A stretch of 35,928 nucleotides of DNA, taken from Periconia sp. R9002. Lineage: Eukaryota; Ascomycota; Dothideomycetes; Pleosporales; Periconiaceae. Below are positions 1-11,561 of this stretch, one piece after another. The notes under the pieces were generated by a model, which searched no databases, had not been told where the DNA came from, and saw nothing but the letters and a program-made list of their open reading frames with translations. Each line of letters starts with the position of its first letter. Within the stretch, counting starts at the first letter, position 1. The position numbers and the translations under genes are program-made. The stretch covers positions 1 to 35,928 of the forward strand of contig JAMAHW010000057.1 in the NCBI GenBank assembly GCA_023627715.1, written 5' to 3'.

Positions 1-85
1 GGGTCAATCGTGGTTCCCCTCAGGTTGCGTCGGCGCGTAATTATCGTTGGCTTGTAATTACTTCCTTGTTCGTAACAATTCCCTA
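1..85. other. Non-RIPped sequence at window start
   Basis: This short stretch still holds CpA and TpG dinucleotides and C/G-rich words, unlike the next 6.4 kb where they are nearly absent. No gene is visible. It marks a sharp compositional edge just before the degraded retrotransposon, and may be the end of a non-repetitive segment or of an element whose remainder lies outside the window. Confidence 0.5.
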
Positions 86-2960
86 AAAAATATAAAAAAT
101 AGGAAAAGTTACTTTAAAAACTAGAAGGGTACCTTCTAAAATATAAACTATAAGATATTAAGATTAAACTTAAAGAAGGCAAAACTACTAATTAGGGACC
201 TATTTACTAAAAGTTAGAAGAAAAGTTATAAATTAAAAAAGAATACGTTAACTTAGTACTTAGAAAAGGGTAAATTAGACTATTAAAATTACTAGTATTG
301 TATAGGATAATATTTGTAGATAAAAAAGAGACTACTAAGAAATAATTATACGTAGACTATAGAAAGATAAACACTATTATAAAAAAGAATTAGTACCTTT
401 TACTCTTTATAGTAAACCTTTAGGACTAAATAAAAAAAGCTATAATCTTTATAAAACTAGATATTACTAACGTATACTACTAAATTAAGATTAAGAAAAG
501 TTATAAATAGAAAATAGCCTTTAGAATATAATATAGATTATATAAATACTAGGTTATACTATTTAAACTTACTAATATACCTATAGTGTTTTAAGATAGA
601 ATTAATATAGTACTTAAAAAGCACCTAAACGTTTTTATATTTATATACCTAAATAATATCCTAATATTTTTAGAAACTAAAGAAGAACACGTATAATATA
701 TATATAAAGTCCTAAAGAGGCTTATAGAAAATTACCTATTCTTAAAGATAAAGAAATATAAATTTTATACTAGAAAAACTAATTTTTTAGGTTTTATAGT
801 AGAACTAGGAAGGCTAAGGATTAACCTAAATAAGATTAAGTAGATTAAAGAATAGCCTATACTAAAAAACGTTACTAATATCTAATAGTTTAATAGACTA
901 GTAAACTTTTATAGAAAATTTATAGTTAGATAGTTAAAACTTACGGAACCTATTATATAGCTTATAAAAAAGGATATACCTTTTAAATAGATAGAAGAAT
1001 ACTAAAGGTTATTTAATAAAATTAAAAAAAGATTTATAGAATAGCTAATCTTAAGAATATTTAACTTAGACTAGCTAGAAATTATTAGAATAAATGTATC
1101 TAATTCTACGTATAGTATTGCTTTACTATAGATTAACCTAATAGAAGAGTATAAGTACTTAGTTAAATACTTCTTAAAATAAATAGGACTATTAGAACTT
1201 AACTACTCTATCTATAATAAAGAAATATTAGTAATATATAAAGCTTTTAAGTAATAGAGAGTATACCTCTAAAGAGTAAAAAATAGGACTAAGGTCTATA
1301 TAAACTATAAGAATCTTATAAGGTTTATAATAAATAAAGACCTAGGTTAATAATATACTAGATAGTAAGAATTCCTATCTATATTTAACTTTAAGATTAT
1401 TTATATAAAAGGATTAGAAAATTAATTAGTAAATACCTTAAGTAGAAGACTTAATCTTAAAAAGGAAGTTAAAGCTATAAGAATAATACTAGTTAAGAAT
1501 AAATAAGGAAATCTTATTCTAGATAAAGTAGTAGCTAACTCTAAGTAAGAAAGTAATAAACTAGATAAATAGATTAAGTAAAAAGCTACTAAAGAGTGTC
1601 TTAAATAGCTATAAAAAGATATTTAAGATAGACTCTATATAAAGTATAATAAGATCTATATTCTAACAAAAATATAAAGAGAATTTATATAATAATTCTA
1701 TAAACTACTAATATATAGCTACTAAAGAATTAAGAAAACCTTAGAAAGACTACTAAAATAGTACTATATACCTAAAGTAAAGATAATAGTAATAGAAGTT
1801 CTTAAAAACTATAAGAATTACTATAGGAATAAATATAATAGGTACACACTATATAGAATACTATAGCTAGTAGAAATACTTAAATAACTATAAGGAATAA
1901 TTATAATTAACTTTATTACGCACTTACTAAAGTTATAAAACCTAGTAACTAAAGTTAAATATAATAAAATTATAATTATTATAGATAAATTAACTAAGTA
2001 TACCTACTTTAAACTACACACTAAAAAAAGTAGAATAGAGGTAGTAGTATATAAGATTATTAACACTATAATTAGTAAATATAGTATTCTAGATAAAATT
2101 ATTATAAACTAAGATAAGTAATTTAATTTAAAGCTATAGAGTATAATTATAGCTATACTAGAAGTTAAATATAGTATAATAACAGCCTATTATCTATAAG
2201 TAGATAGATAGTTAGAATAAATAAACTAGATAGTTAAATAGTACTTAAGGTATTACCTTAACTATAATTAGAATAACTAGGTAGCACTATTACTAATAGC
2301 CTAGTTAGTATATAATAACTTAAAGAATATAGTAATAGGAATTATACTATTTTTTATAAACTATAGATTTAACCTAAACGTATATAATCTACCTAAGCAC
2401 GTATACACTTAGATAGTAAATAGTAAGAAATTTATAAAAAGAATTAAGAAAATCTATAGTTAGTTATAACTAGACGCTAAATTTCTTAATAAATAAATAG
2501 GGAAATACTATAATTAGTACTATAAAGAGGGACCTAATTTTAAGAAAGAAGAAAAAGTATAGTTAAGATACTAAAATATTAAAAGTAAGTAGCCTAGCCT
2601 AAAATTTAATTATATAAAGATTAGCCTATATAAAATTGCTAAATAAATTACGCTAGTTATATATAGGTTAGAACTACTAAAAAATATAGGAATATACCTA
2701 GTATTCTACGTCTTACTCTTAGAAAAAGCACCCTAAAATACTAAACTAGTAGTATATAAGTCTAACACTTATAGAGAATAAGATAAATAATAAAATATTA
2801 ATAAAATTATTAAATACTAGGTTTAAAATAGAAAAAACTATTACTTAGTTAGGTAGATAGGTACTAATAAGAAAGGAAAACTATAGGAAAATTTATAGAA
2901 ACTAGAAAATAGCTTTAGCTACCCTAAGAAGTTAGAGGATTTTTAGTCTACCCTATTAAA
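86..2960 (+). mobile_element. RIP-degraded Ty3/gypsy retrotransposon pol remnant with chromodomain
   Basis: Conceptual translation on the plus strand, read through many TAG/TAA stops, follows a Ty3/gypsy polyprotein in order. Reverse transcriptase spans about 130-900, with traces of VDYRKIN, a degraded YLNNILIF where YLDDILI is expected, and FLGFIV. RNase H is at about 1030-1330. An H2C2-like and integrase core follows at about 1640-2450, including IINQDKQF and a degraded VDRQLE for DGQTE. A chromodomain-like segment lies at about 2770-2940. The stops sit where CAG/CAA codons are expected and TpG has become TpA, the signature of RIP. The 5' part (LTR, gag, protease) is absent: the sequence starts just before the reverse transcriptase. 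The element cannot encode protein. Exact ends are uncertain. Confidence 0.88.
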
Positions 2961-4190
2961 TAAAGGAAACTAGAGAATAATATAAAATTTTTGCCTAGCT
3001 ATAAACTAAGAGGAGCGCTATTAGTAGTAGTATTAGTAGTAATATTTTAATTAGGAATTAGCTCTAGGTCTACCTACTAACTAGTTTACTAAAGTTTAGC
3101 TTTCTCTTTATCTAACTCCGCCTCTATTACGTAAAACTAAGTAGCTAATTTTAAATAAAGATATTCTTTCTATTTCTTAAAACGCTAAATTTTAAAATAA
3201 GCTTCTACTAAAGTACTACTAAGTTATATAATTTTATCTAGAAGCTCTTTTTAAGCTCTATAAGCTTTATTAAGCTAGCGTTATACTTTCTCTTTTACGT
3301 AGTTAATAGATATTACTAATAGCTATAAGCCTAAATACGCGTATTTTACTTTTAAATATAGACTTACTTTTAGATAGTAGTACTCTAGATATTTTATAGG
3401 AACTACGTATATTAGCCTAGATATATACTTTATAATACCTACTATTAGTAAGGGAACCTATATAAATAAGATTAAGCCTAGCATACTAAAAATACTTAGG
3501 AAATATAGTAAATCTATTATAATAAACTTTATTAGTAAGTAATAACCTAGATTAAGTTTTTAAAGAAACTATAATAGCTAAAAACGCTTTACTAAATAAT
3601 AAGTAGGGCTATAGTACTATTATACTCTAATCTCTAGAATAGATAAATATAGAGACTAAGTATAAAGAGGGGAATAGTATTATAGCTATACTTTATAGAA
3701 TTACTTTTAGTACTTATAGTAAGTATAATTTTAATAATAACTATAAGTAGCACGATATAGATAAAGACTAAAATCTTAGACCTAAAGTAGACTATAATAT
3801 AAATACGTAACTAAGTTATATAACAGCTTTATAACTTTATAGGTACTAAGATAGATAAAGACGTAAAAACGTCTCTATAAGATCTATATCTTTATAAAAT
3901 CTATATCTCTATAATTAATAGAGATTATAGAGCTATAGAGCTTAAGAATTTTATTAGTATATAGTAAGTATATATTACACTCTTTAGATAGTTTTTATTA
4001 TTAATTTAATCTTTTAACTAAAGAGCTACCCTACTTTTAATATCTATTATTTAGAATCTATATTATATTATGCTTATTAATAGTTATATACTCTACTATT
4101 ATCCTATAATATTATACTTCTATTTACTCCCTTTACGCACTACCTAGTATTCTACTTAAAGGCCTAAGTAGGACCCTAATAATACCTCCC
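2961..4190. repeat. RIP-mutated AT-rich repeat sequence, family not recognised
   Basis: This is AT-rich DNA almost free of CpA/TpG but retaining CpG, so it was mutated by RIP and must once have been repeated. The first 150 bp probably include the 3' end of the gypsy element; a purine run at about 3008-3016 could be a polypurine tract. No coding domain could be recovered on either strand. A faint coiled-coil-like reading on the minus strand near 3050-3350 was too weak to call. No intact gene is present. Confidence 0.6.
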
Positions 4191-4199
4191 TATAGTATA

Positions 4200-6020
4200 C
4201 CTAAAATAATATTAAATAAATTAGATATATAGCTTACTCTTTAGGCTTTAAATTAAAACGCGTTTTTTAGTATTAGTAAAGCTATAAAATTATATAGAAT
4301 ACTATAAAAAATACTAGCTAATTAACGTACTAGAAAGCTCTTTTAATATAATTATATACCTAATTTAATAAAACTTCTAAAGATAGAAGAAGAAGTAATT
4401 ATTAAGTATATCTTTAAACTAAATACGTAAAGGTTTCCTTTTTAGCTTACTACTATTAAAAATATAGCTAATTCTTTACTTACTAAGTGCTACTAAAACT
4501 TAGTAGGTATTAACTAGCTAAATATCTTTATAAAGTAGAGACTAAAGCTTAAAGTGTTATAGGCTTCTATTTTAGGGCGTACGGACTACCCTAGTTACGT
4601 AACCTAGAATAACCGTCGGCCTAAGTATATACTATATATACTTAGCCCTCCCTTATATAGTTCTTTATTATAGGTATCTTATGTATTAGACTACTCTACT
4701 ATCTTATATACCTCCTAATTGTAACGTCTCTTATATAAAGTTAAGTTTAATTAGAAGTATAACTATTTATAAGCTTAATATAAAAATCTAGAGCTTATTT
4801 AGAGTTAGTTTTAGCTTATATAAAATATAAAGGTAAAGTATAGTATTACTAATAATAATACCTATAATTTTAATAAAACTAGCTTTATAATAAGTATTAT
4901 ATTAATAAAAGCTATAGTTACTAAGTCTAAGAAATGCTATAAGCTAAAATAAGTTTAGCTAAGTAATTATAAGTAGACTATAGTTATCTAAGCTATTAGT
5001 ATAATAGGTAAAGTAATCCTACTATTTATTATCTTTATAGGTAAGTACTACTTTTTAGTATAGTACTAAAAATAAGATATTCCTCCTATATAAAGTATTA
5101 CTATTACTAATAATAGCTAGACTATAAATAAAGCTAGTATTAAGTAGTTAGAGCACTTTAATAGGTATACTAAGAGTTATATTATTAGCATCTATTATAT
5201 ACTAATTCTAAATAGCTACGAGAGCTATAACTTACTTAAATTCTAAAAAATTTATAGAGAAAAGAAAATTATTACTCTTTATATACCTCTATATTTATTA
5301 TACCTACTTTAGCTACTAGATATAAGCTATTTTTTACTTTTAAAAAAAGCGTATAGGCGCTAAGTTAAGAATCTTATATATAATTATATTAACTATATTA
5401 CTAAAATTAAGTTTCTACTTTACTTTATAGTAGTATTTTATAACGTAATTATAAAAAGTAATATTAAAGAAAGTTTCTAAAAAGCTAAGTTAGTCCTATT
5501 TAATTTAGAGGTAGTAGTATTAAAGCTTAATATTTAATTACGTATACTAACTCTATCTACTTTAGATATAGCTAATTAGAAGTTAAAAATACTAAGTAAT
5601 ATACTTAAATTTAGATTTTAGTTAACGCTAGTAAAGTAGAGGATTAAAATATATATAGATAGCTCTCTAACTTTAATACTTAATATAGTTAAAAAGCTTA
5701 CTAAAGGCGCTAAGCTTATAGCGTATTCTTTAGTATTAATAACTAAGCGTAATACTAAGCTTAAAGCTATAAATAAAATAGTAATAAGGTATAAATTATA
5801 TAAAAGAAAGTAAATTTAAAAAAAAAAGACTTTAACTTTTAATAAAAAAGTATATATAATAGCTTTAAAAAGTTTTAGTACTTATAGTAATAAAAAAAAA
5901 GTAATAAAAAAAGTATAAGTTAAGAGAAGTAAGCTACGTTAATAATACTATAGACGCTATAGTAAGTCTAAATATAATAAAGTAACTTATTAGAGTAATA
6001 GTAATACTACTATAGAATAG
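4200..6020 (+). mobile_element. RIP-degraded pogo-type (DDE_1) DNA transposase remnant
   Basis: Read through stops, the plus strand matches a fungal pogo/Tigger-type transposase in order. A CENP-B/Tc5-like helix-turn-helix spans about 4365-4560, with KLLKIEEEVIIKYI and NIANSLL. The DDE_1 core starts at about 4862 with YNFNKTSF, where YNFDETGF is expected. Later pieces include DIPP, LEHFNRYTKS, EKKIITLYIP and LLKKAYRR. A C-terminal zinc-knuckle-like tail lies at about 5935-5985, with YRRYSKSKYNKVTY for a C..C....GHN...C pattern. The first catalytic Asp codon reads Asn through TpG to TpA change. The reading frame is interrupted by a separate 181-bp insertion at 4555-4735. Non-functional. Terminal inverted repeats were not found. 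Confidence 0.82.
4555..4735. mobile_element. Solo-LTR-like insertion nested in the pogo transposase, 5-bp target duplication
   Basis: The transposase reading frame stops making sense at 4555 and resumes at 4741. The intervening 181 bp begins TGTTA, ends TTATA (CA to TA is expected under RIP), and is flanked on both sides by TAAAG (4550-4554 and 4736-4740). Leaving out the insert and one TAAAG restores the expected frame across the junction. Size, TG start and 5-bp duplication fit a solo LTR. An 11-bp inverted repeat (CTAAGTATATA and its complement) lies near 4621-4644. A short non-autonomous element is the alternative. The insert is itself RIP-mutated, so it arrived before or during RIP. Confidence 0.7.
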
Positions 6021-6550
6021 ACTATAATATAGTATATTACTATAAACTATAGTAGTTTACTATAGTTTACTATAAATTATTTAATTTTAATAGGGTTTTA
6101 GTAGGCCCTAGTAACTTACCTATAGTAGTAACTTACTTATAAAGTACGTTATACTTTTTATAAATAACTTTTTAACTACTTTTTTATACTAGGCCTAGGT
6201 AACCTAGGTAGTTATTACTATTAAAAGTGCCTAATACTTACTTATTTTATATCCTAGCTATAGATGTTACTATAAGACTTTAAACTAGTGTTAATACTAT
6301 AACTAATTTTACTAATTAATTATAATAAAAAAGACACTTTAATTAACTATCTAGAGTAATAGCTCTAAGTCCTAGTAATTGCTAGAAGGGTAAAGGAGTC
6401 TATTAAAAGTTATATTTTAGTATAGTTTTAGTAAAAACGCGCCACTTACTAGAGAGCGCTACTTACCTAGGAAGTACGTTAGGACTAAAAGCTAGATTAT
6501 TATTTACTTATATTATATTTATCTAATCTATTATTACCTAAACTTTCTAT
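6021..6550. repeat. RIP-mutated flank of the transposase
   Basis: AT-rich RIP sequence continues beyond the transposase. It contains short direct repeats of a CTATAGT/TTTACTATA type near 6040-6080. No coding capacity was seen. RIP composition ends abruptly at about 6545, roughly 40 bp from the stop codon of the neighbouring deaminase-family gene. Confidence 0.6.
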
Positions 6551-6586
6551 GAAACTAAAAAGTGAATTACCACTTTAGTATTTCTA

Positions 6587-8142
6587 TCAAACTAACGAGA
6601 TACCGCCTTCCTCCCCTTCTGTATCGCTGTCTACATCAAGCAGAATAGTACTGGAGGACGAAGCAGTGGCATCGTCTGACTCGATGCCACCATAGTCACT
6701 GCTAGCATTGGCTAGCACGTCAGTATATCCTTCCTCGTCTTCCATGATTGAGGCAGCATCAACCTCCCGTGTGCCAAATTGGGAAACAGAGATGCCAGTC
6801 GTAGAGTCAGGGTGAACATATATTGGACCCGCTCTGTCGATAATTTGTCTTAATGCGTCTCTGCGGATGTCTTGAATCATGAGATCCAAGATGTTTCGGA
6901 ACTCCTCGCTATCAGGTACGCCAGGTGGCTGCCAGGCTGTATAGATCTTGTGGTGGGAATTAGGTTCGACGAATCCACCTGGGTGATGGCGGAAATACAG
7001 AAGGCAGCAAAAACATGCAGGCTTACTGCATGCAATGTACTTGTCACGATTCGCGAATTCTTTATCGTTTTGGTGAAAATGATGAAGTACTTGGACCTCG
7101 GCATGAACTCGTGTTGGTTTCTTCGCTTCGGCATAATCCTTTCGGAACCTCTCTGAAACGGGAAACAGTCTGTCAAGATGTGCTAGAGCCTGTCGATAAT
7201 GTTCAGAGTCCGGTGATTCCGCAGGTAACATCCGTCCTAATGCTCGTTCTGCGGTTGTGGCATTTCGAATTGGTGGGCGGCTGATGGTCAGCTTTGGGGG
7301 TATAGGTATAGCCCGTACGCTGTAAGACTCTAGAAACACCGTCACCTTAGGCGTGTATGAAGCAAGAGCTCTTGCAGACCGAGCATGATGACCCAAGCGA
7401 CCGATGTCATGACGAGCTGCTGCGCATATTGCCGGTAAACTATCGCGGCTAGTTCCGTATAGTGGATTGCATGCCAGTTCTGCTAATCGACGCGTGAACT
7501 CGGAATGCCCATTGGCGTGGGCAAATTCAACCAGAGTGTGTGGGTCTTCTTCCGCAAGACTATGGAGTTTCTCTTCCCAAATTGCTATAGGATCGGCTAA
7601 TCAACGCAAGTTAGTACTGAATTGGTCTATACAAAGAAGGTGCAGAACTCACAGATCGCAGCATCCGCCCAATTTGGAAATGTTTTCAACTCCTCAAAAC
7701 TTGACAATAAGAACCTTGAGTAGGTCTTGATTTTTTCATGTGAGAACGTTACACTGTGTCTGAAAATATCTGCCGATAAACGTTGAACATCTTTGTGCTC
7801 ATGCCATTCCCCTAGTGTTGCTAGTAGCTTTTTAAGAAATGGAACGATTTTTTTTTGTGGACATTTATTTGCTGCAACCCAATATATGTGACTTTGAGGT
7901 GTTTGTTCAAGACCAATAGCTGTAACTGTATCACCCCCCTTCTCATGATCACAGAGGAAAGCTAGCTCGTCCAGAAATTTGCGTTGTAGTTGCGAGGCAT
8001 TCAAAGAGGCGATCTCTTCAGCTGAGGGTGACGTCTTGTGAGTATGCTTGCCGCGAGCCTTCCCGAGAGCAAAAAGAAGGCCAAGAGGCTCATAGAATCG
8101 ATGCAAATATTTGGTTGAAACAACTGGTCGTCTAGCGTTCAT
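6587..8142 (-). CDS. OTT_1508-like deaminase-fold protein
   Basis: Two exons, 8142-7653 and 7596-6587, are split by a 56-nt intron (GTGAGT, TACTAAC branch site, TTAG) and encode about 499 residues. The N-terminal part contains FLDELAFLCDHEKGGDTVTA and WVAANKC, which I recognise from fungal proteins carrying the OTT_1508-like deaminase domain. The C-terminal half holds the zinc-binding signature of that fold: HAE at about 328-330, then SKPACFCC at about 354-361, so H, E and both cysteines of the CxxC are kept. The tail is acidic and Ser-rich. Family members are predicted nucleotide or nucleic-acid deaminases; the substrate is unknown. The start is the first ATG of the exon and a further upstream exon is possible. 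The gene ends only about 40 bp from the RIP block yet is itself not RIPped. Confidence 0.8.
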
Positions 8143-9447
8143 TTCAGCGTATATGTTTTCTGTTTGTCTGCGAAGAAGGATATGTTGAAGCGCAGTTGGG
8201 GATTAGGGATTCTAAGTTGACCTATTAATAAGAGAACTTTCATTCCGTAGCGGCTTAGGGACTTCTTTCAACTGAGTGGTTCTACTGGCTGAATTACGTG
8301 CTCGTGTGGAGCTGCTGGCATTCACAAAAGGGATCTCCAATATGCAATATTGCTTCGCAATATCTGACATCAGTCGGCCCTCGGCAAAGACGATGCAGAA
8401 ATGAGATTCAAAGAGGGCGAAGGACCTCTGCGCCACGCAAGAGACCAGAAATGCTCTCATGCAGCAGGACTAGCCAGCTCGTTGACCAGTGAACCGCTCG
8501 GACGCCTGATTGAACAGACGATATGTATCCATATCTTACAGCCAGTCATCCAACGAAGTTGCGAGCCCAAAACTTGGGTTTGATGCAGCCTCCAAATTAT
8601 GGATGTGTTGTGGCCGCATAAGGCAGGTGGGGAATACTATCGCGCGTACGCTGAATTAGCGCACAGTGGTGCAGTTCCGCATTCGTACTTACCGGCCTCC
8701 TCTCACGACCCTCGCCATAGTCTCCCAATCCAGATAGGCATGCAGAAAATGATTGTGCCGATGGGTAGCGGCTCGAATAAGATGATTGGAGGAGTATAAT
8801 CATAATTCGAATTGAAAGACCTAAGTTGTACTGGTTACGACCTTGCCCCACCATATCGCTGAGCTGGATGATGCTGTTCGATCTGGTGCTTCTCTGCATA
8901 CCTGTTGCAGTACTCCAGAATAACTGCAAGAGGACAATTATCCCAGCTTGGTCCGGTGAGGTAGCTGCACATGTAGATTTATTACCTCAACAGACCTTAT
9001 CAGTATATTGAGCCGCTGGCAAGCTCCAGGCTTTTTTGGGTATCTGCATGCCCAGCCAATTGTACATGAAGACCGACCTCCATGACCATTTTTCCGGTCA
9101 ATATTGCTGTTGTCCACATCTTTAGCTGCGTCAAAGTATTGATTTCGTATGCGACTCTAGTACATCCAGCATTCGTGGCTGATGCGAATGTGCCTCCAAG
9201 TTGCGTCCGATGCACGGCTGAGGCGGAGTGCGCACATATGGCAGTAAGAGTGAGGATCACAAACAGGGCGTCGAAGAGCTGAGGTCTGACCGGTATGCTA
9301 TGGTGATTAGCAGCGATGCCTGGCCAAAGGTATCGTAAGTGCTGTCGGCCCTGCGCGTTTGTTCCAGTCCATCTAGACCAGGGAGTATGATATAAGTAAT
9401 ACCAATCTCGCTATATACTCTTATAAGTAATACATTTCTTTTGCTTC
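8143..9447. other. 1.3-kb region between divergent genes, no gene called
   Basis: This lies between the divergent deaminase-family and dsRBD genes. Reading frames here are short, lack convincing starts and match nothing I recognise. One minus-strand frame (about 9000-9290) is hydrophobic at its N-terminal side but has no ATG. A repeat (8642-8661) shared with 17477-17496 lies inside. TATA-like sequence at about 9390-9415 could serve the plus-strand gene. Confidence 0.45.
8642..8661 (-). repeat. 20-bp repeat, inverted copy of 17477-17496
   Basis: The complement of this site reads cgctaattcagcgtacgcgc, identical over 20 bp to the plus strand at 17477-17496. Similarity stops outside the 20 bp. 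The word contains CGCT..AGCG and GCGTACGC symmetric parts, as transposon ends often do. The two copies bracket the dsRBD, hypothetical and Dicer genes. Confidence 0.75.
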
Positions 9448-10571
9448 ATGCACCGTCCTGATCCTATAGCGATTGGAAAAGAGATGAAGAGACTGCTGGG
9501 CAAATCGCCGCGAAAAGTAGCATCTACGTCTATGGCCCCTATAGAAACCGAAGCTACTACTGGTACGATATTAATAAAAGAGTCTTTGTGTTTTGCCCTT
9601 GCTAACATATTTAGGAGGCGTCGACCTAGACTTGGTCATGGCTGGAGTGTCTTTCTCCCAAGGTGTGTCATCGTGATGCTTCGGCTGGTGCACGACAATT
9701 AAAACTCACATGGCTAACAGACTTTGGGTTGTGGTTTGGAAAATCAATTTTTGAGAGCCTCCTAGCTGAAGTCGTTCAGAAGGAGCATCTTGGAGACACA
9801 GCTGTCACTCTAGCCGTATGTGAGGTCACATGCAGTCGTATACGGAGCCTCAGGCTAACATTTTATAAGGACGTGCTAGAGCTGATGGTAGATATGTACT
9901 ACCTGGATGTCACAGAATTTTGCAGGGAGCGAACGGTCCCTCAGCAGACCTACAAAGACTTCTATCGTTCCATACACGATCGTCGTTGCGCTACGAGCGA
10001 CGCCGACTGGGAGGCGTTCCGCCAACAGCTGTCTTCCAATATTGCGATCAGCTGTGAGAGGCTGCGGAACGAAAAAGTCCCAGAGCTGCATGGCATCTCG
10101 TTATCGACGCCATCGGAGACCTCTACAGCTCTTACTCCAACGAGCGATGCTAGAAGTCGGGCATCTTTCTCCTCCTCCTCCTCCTCCTGCTCCATTACGT
10201 CGCTTGTCACTTCGCACCAACGACATTCAGCTGAGAGTCCATCTACGATAAAAGATACTGCGCAAAATCAGTCAACGTCGCAATCCCAAGCATCGCAACC
10301 TCACGCGCTGCAGCCTTTGGCGAACTCCGCCCCAGCGCCTCAAACTGCTGTCAGCATGCATCGATACACCTCTGTGTTGAACGAGCATGCTGCTCTTCAG
10401 GGAGAGAAGTTGACCTACGAAAGGAAACAATTGAGCGAATCCCCCTCATCTTGGCGGTGCACCGCCACTTTCGGCGAGATCTCCGGGGTGGGGATAGGGC
10501 GTAATACGACACAGGCGAAACATGCAGCATCTAAAAAAATCTGCGAACTCATAGATTTACCGGTTCTCTGA
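9448..10571 (+). CDS. Protein with C-terminal double-stranded-RNA-binding domain
   Basis: The last 70 or so residues form a clear dsRNA-binding domain: YTSVLNEH at its start, then WRCTATFG, GVGIGRNTTQAKHAASKKI with the basic Lys/His-Ala-Ala-Lys helix that contacts RNA. Before it lies a low-complexity Ser/Thr/Gln region with a TCC-repeat-encoded serine run (about 10165-10190), and an N-terminal helical part I do not recognise. The long frame has no early ATG, so an upstream exon is needed. ATG 9448 with exon 9448-9562 joined to 9721-10571 keeps frame (GTACGA donor, CTAACAG acceptor; about 321 residues). A donor near 9663 is an alternative. Its position close to a Dicer-like gene suggests a role in RNA silencing, but this is inference. 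Confidence 0.65.
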
Positions 10572-11561
10572 GATTTGCCTCTTTTGGGCCAGTAGTTATA
10601 GTTCAGCGCAAGTTGTCCATGTATGGGTTTAAGCAATGTACACTTTTTTTTTCACTACCTGGGAGACAATGTCTTCGGAGACATCATTCAACAGTTATCG
10701 GCTGCACCTTTACGAAAGAAAAGGGTAATCGTGTATATACTGCTCATGATGCTTCCATGCTAAGCAAAGTACGATTGGAAAGATAGCGCGGTATTTATGA
10801 GGTTTATGTTCGTCATCCGTATGTGAACTAAGCGAAGACCAATCACCTACACGTAGATAACATGTATTTTTGGAATACTGCAACAGGTGTATAGAGAAGT
10901 ACTAGATTAAATAACATCATCTAGCTTAGTAGTATAGTAGGGTAAGGTCGTGACTAGTATAACTTAGCTATTTTTAGTATAGCTCTATTCTGAACAGTTT
11001 ACACATCCTCAGCATAAGCTACGGATATAGTCGCTATGCACCAGCATCATATATGTCTGCTATCAGGAGCTGGAGAAACAGTAAAGCTCCTGGTAAGCGA
11101 CTGTTATCCTAGGCATTGTATATGCAACTTAAAACATGGTTTGCCGAAAGATAAGGATACAATTGACATTCGCACACATGATGGCGCGCTCAGACTTGAG
11201 GCAGGGTTATCGAGGAGAGACAGGGCTAGCGACATACTTAGTTGACTTGTAGTGTGTACGTCATTCAGCGCCTTATAAGAGTTTATTTTTAAATATGAAG
11301 TGAAGCGGTTAGATAGAAGTGCGTTCGTCACGTGAAGTTCGAAAGGGTGGATACCAAAACGTTTCCAAGCGTGGGGCTAGAACGGGGCCCGGAAGAGGAG
11401 CGAGATCTGGAACTGACACCGAAAATGGGTCCCACAGCCGGAACCAGCACTGGCGCTATGGCAGTCACACTAACAGTAGACTTGAGGATTGTTGACCTGA
11501 TGAAAAGAGCCATAAATCAATAGAAAGTAGTCGTAGGCTACATACTAACTAAGAAAACCAA
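10572..11561. other. Intergenic region with a RIP-like patch
   Basis: No convincing gene. About 10885-10990 is AT-rich with the same CTAGTATA-type words as the large RIP block, so it is probably a small degraded transposon fragment. The rest is of mixed composition with only short frames, none matching a known family. Confidence 0.4.

Noticed and set aside
1..6550. Possible mitochondrial or nuclear-mitochondrial DNA because of high AT
   Set aside because: Encoded motifs are Ty3/gypsy pol and pogo transposase and the dinucleotide pattern is RIP; no mitochondrial gene is present.
8212..8460. 82-codon minus-strand frame upstream of the deaminase-family gene as an extra exon
   Set aside because: No splice pair joins it in frame convincingly to the exon at 8142, and no family signature is visible.
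9000..9290. Minus-strand frame with hydrophobic start resembling a secreted protein
   Set aside because: No ATG in the frame, no plausible upstream exon, no family match.
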